Origin: Burkholderia lata
GTDB taxonomy: Bacteria > Pseudomonadota > Gammaproteobacteria > Burkholderiales > Burkholderiaceae
Assembly: GCF_902499335.1 (NCBI RefSeq)
Contig: NZ_CABVQK010000001.1
Span: forward strand, 806,001 to 870,000
Direction: 5' to 3'
DNA length: 64,000 bases
Shown here: positions 62,637-64,000 of the stretch, one piece after another
How positions within the stretch are numbered: the first letter of the stretch is position 1
Layout: every line of letters begins with the position of its first letter
Made by a program: the position numbers and the translations under genes
Notes under the pieces: model-generated
What the model saw: the letters and a program-made list of their open reading frames with translations, nothing else
Databases searched by the model: none
Told to the model about the DNA's origin: nothing

Positions 62637-64000
62637 ATGAACGAATTTCTGAGGACCGGCCATTTCATCGGCGGCGAATGGCATGAATCGCATGGCGCGA
62701 GCGATGCAACCTATCCGGTGTTGAACCCCGCGACCGGCGACACGATCGCGAAGGTCGCGAAAGGCGGCGCCGACGACACGCAACGCGCGATCGACGCCGC
62801 CGCGCACGCGTTTCCCGCGTGGCGCGCACTGACCGCAAAGGAACGCGGCGCCCGCGTGAAGCGCTGGGGCGAGCTGATGCTCGAAAACCGGGATGCGCTC
62901 GCCGAGCTGCTGACGCGCGAGCAAGGCAAGCCGCTCGCGGAAGCGCGCGGCGAAGTCGCATACGCGGCGAGCTTTCTCGAATGGTTCGCGGAAGAAGCGA
63001 AGCGCATGTACGGCGACGTGATCCCGAGCCCGAAGCCGAATTCGCAGATCGTCGTCACGCGCGAGCCGGTCGGCGTCGTCGCGGCGATCACGCCGTGGAA
63101 TTTCCCGCTGGCGATGATCACGCGCAAGGCCGGCCCCGCGCTCGCGGCCGGCTGCACGATGGTGCTGAAGCCGTCGGAGGAAACGCCGCTGTCGGCGTTC
63201 GCGCTCGCGGTGCTCGCCGAGCGCGCGGGCGTGCCGGCCGGCGTGTTCAACGTCGTGTCGGGCGACGCGGTCGCGATCGGCGAGACGCTGACGAGTTCGT
63301 CCGTCGTGCGCAAGCTGTCGTTCACGGGCTCGACGCGGGTCGGCAAGCTGCTCGCGAAGCAGTCGGCCGACACGCTGAAGAAGCTGTCGCTCGAACTCGG
63401 CGGCAACGCGCCGTTCGTCGTGTTCGACGATGCCGATCTCGATGCGGCGGTCGAGGGCGCGATCGCGTCGAAGTTCCGCAACACGGGCCAGACCTGCGTG
63501 TGCGTGAACCGCTTCCTCGTGCAGGACGGCGTGTACGACGCGTTCACACGCAAGCTCGCGGACGCGGTGCGCAAGCTGCGCGTCGGCAACGCGCTCGCGG
63601 GTGAAGTCGACCAGGGGCCGTTGATCAACGAAGCGGCGCTCGGCAAGGTCGAACGGCATGTGGCCGACGCCACCGCGAAGGGCGCGCACGCGCTCACCGG
63701 CGGCAAGCGTCATGCGCTCGGCGGCACGTTCTACGAGCCGACCGTGCTGACCGGCATGACGGCCGACATGCTGATCGCCGAAGAGGAAACCTTCGGCCCC
63801 GTCGCCGGCTGCTTCCGCTTCACGACCGAGGAAGAGGCCGTGGCCGCGGCCAACGACACGCCGTTCGGGCTGTCCGCGTACTTCTACACGCGCGACCTCG
63901 GCCGTGCGTGGCGCGTGTCTGGCGCGCTCGAAAGCGGGATGGTCGGCGTCAACGACGGGATCATCTCGACCGAAGTCGCGCCGTTCGGCGGCGTCAAGCA
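62637..64000 (+). CDS. gabD: Succinate-semialdehyde dehydrogenase-type enzyme (3' end missing)
   Basis: The first 454 residues or so of an aldehyde dehydrogenase. ITPWNFPLAMITRKAGPALAAGCTMVLKPSEETPLSAFAL, the glutamate motif LELGGNAPF, and the cysteine motif FRNTGQTCVCVNRFLVQ are as in GabD. The last visible part GIISTEVAPFGGVKQ confirms this, with about 30 residues cut by the window edge. GAAGGAACGA precedes the ATG. It is the third gene of the fae operon; the true substrate may be another semialdehyde. Confidence 0.9.
   Translation, partial: MNEFLRTGHFIGGEWHESHGASDATYPVLNPATGDTIAKVAKGGADDTQRAIDAAAHAFPAWRALTAKERGARVKRWGELMLENRDALAELLTREQGKPLAEARGEVAYAASFLEWFAEEAKRMYGDVIPSPKPNSQIVVTREPVGVVAAITPWNFPLAMITRKAGPALAAGCTMVLKPSEETPLSAFALAVLAERAGVPAGVFNVVSGDAVAIGETLTSSSVVRKLSFTGSTRVGKLLAKQSADTLKKLSLELGGNAPFVVFDDADLDAAVEGAIASKFRNTGQTCVCVNRFLVQDGVYDAFTRKLADAVRKLRVGNALAGEVDQGPLINEAALGKVERHVADATAKGAHALTGGKRHALGGTFYEPTVLTGMTADMLIAEEETFGPVAGCFRFTTEEEAVAAANDTPFGLSAYFYTRDLGRAWRVSGALESGMVGVNDGIISTEVAPFGGVK

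Overview
The window is GC-rich, densely packed and mostly made of short operons with divergent regulators. Gene content (DUF3138 porin, OpcP-type porin, many LysR regulators, phosphocholine-type phospholipase C, cyanase cluster, solo LuxR regulators) points to a Burkholderia, most likely of the B. cepacia complex and probably a secondary chromosome. There is no rRNA, tRNA, CRISPR array or prophage, and no core housekeeping block. Species and replicon are inference.

Layout. 1-7.9 kb: arsenic genes (ACR3 pump, cut by the window edge, and ArsR), then a copper/silver efflux operon read leftwards (Met-rich exported protein, cusC, cusB with a CusF domain, cusA, CusF-like protein). 8-10.5 kb: GST, HxlR regulator, small unknown proteins. 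10.6-27 kb: a catabolic block with two MFS carriers, C45 acyltransferase/hydrolase, DUF3138 porin, PotF-like binding protein, YtcJ-type amidohydrolase, FAD amine oxidase, cupin, ureohydrolase, aldehyde dehydrogenase, one LysR and two paralogous LuxR regulators. Together these could take up a guanidino or amine compound, free it from an amide, oxidise amine to acid and release urea. 27-31 kb: patatin lipase, an extra motAB pair, and a decayed piece of the aldehyde dehydrogenase gene. 30.6-42.5 kb: a stretch marked by five 26-bp ModE-type boxes, with an HTH-only ModE homologue, a short molybdopterin protein, a DUF2325 protein and an M24 protein. A choline/phosphocholine module (ChoX, HAD phosphatase, lipoprotein, phospholipase C) and DeoR/MgtC genes lie inside this stretch. 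42.9-46.7 kb: Sat-like acetyltransferase, tam, LysR, a PLP sulfur enzyme.

46.8-49.0 kb is an AT-richer insertion between two direct copies of the 3' end of a GNAT gene. It carries an unknown membrane protein and what looks like a solitary integron gene cassette with attC-like ends. 49-52.6 kb: potGHI-type polyamine transporter genes without a binding protein. 53-55.8 kb: cyanate operon (cynT, cynS, a nucleoside deaminase) with divergent cynR. 55.9-60.7 kb: small unknown proteins, DUF3422, two LysR genes. 61-64 kb: a fae / aldo-keto reductase / succinate-semialdehyde dehydrogenase operon that runs off the window.

The two most interesting signals are regulatory. One is a shared GGTATGCCC...GGGG element at near-fixed distance upstream of separate operons in the catabolic block. 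The other is the local set of ModE boxes around an HTH-only ModE homologue.
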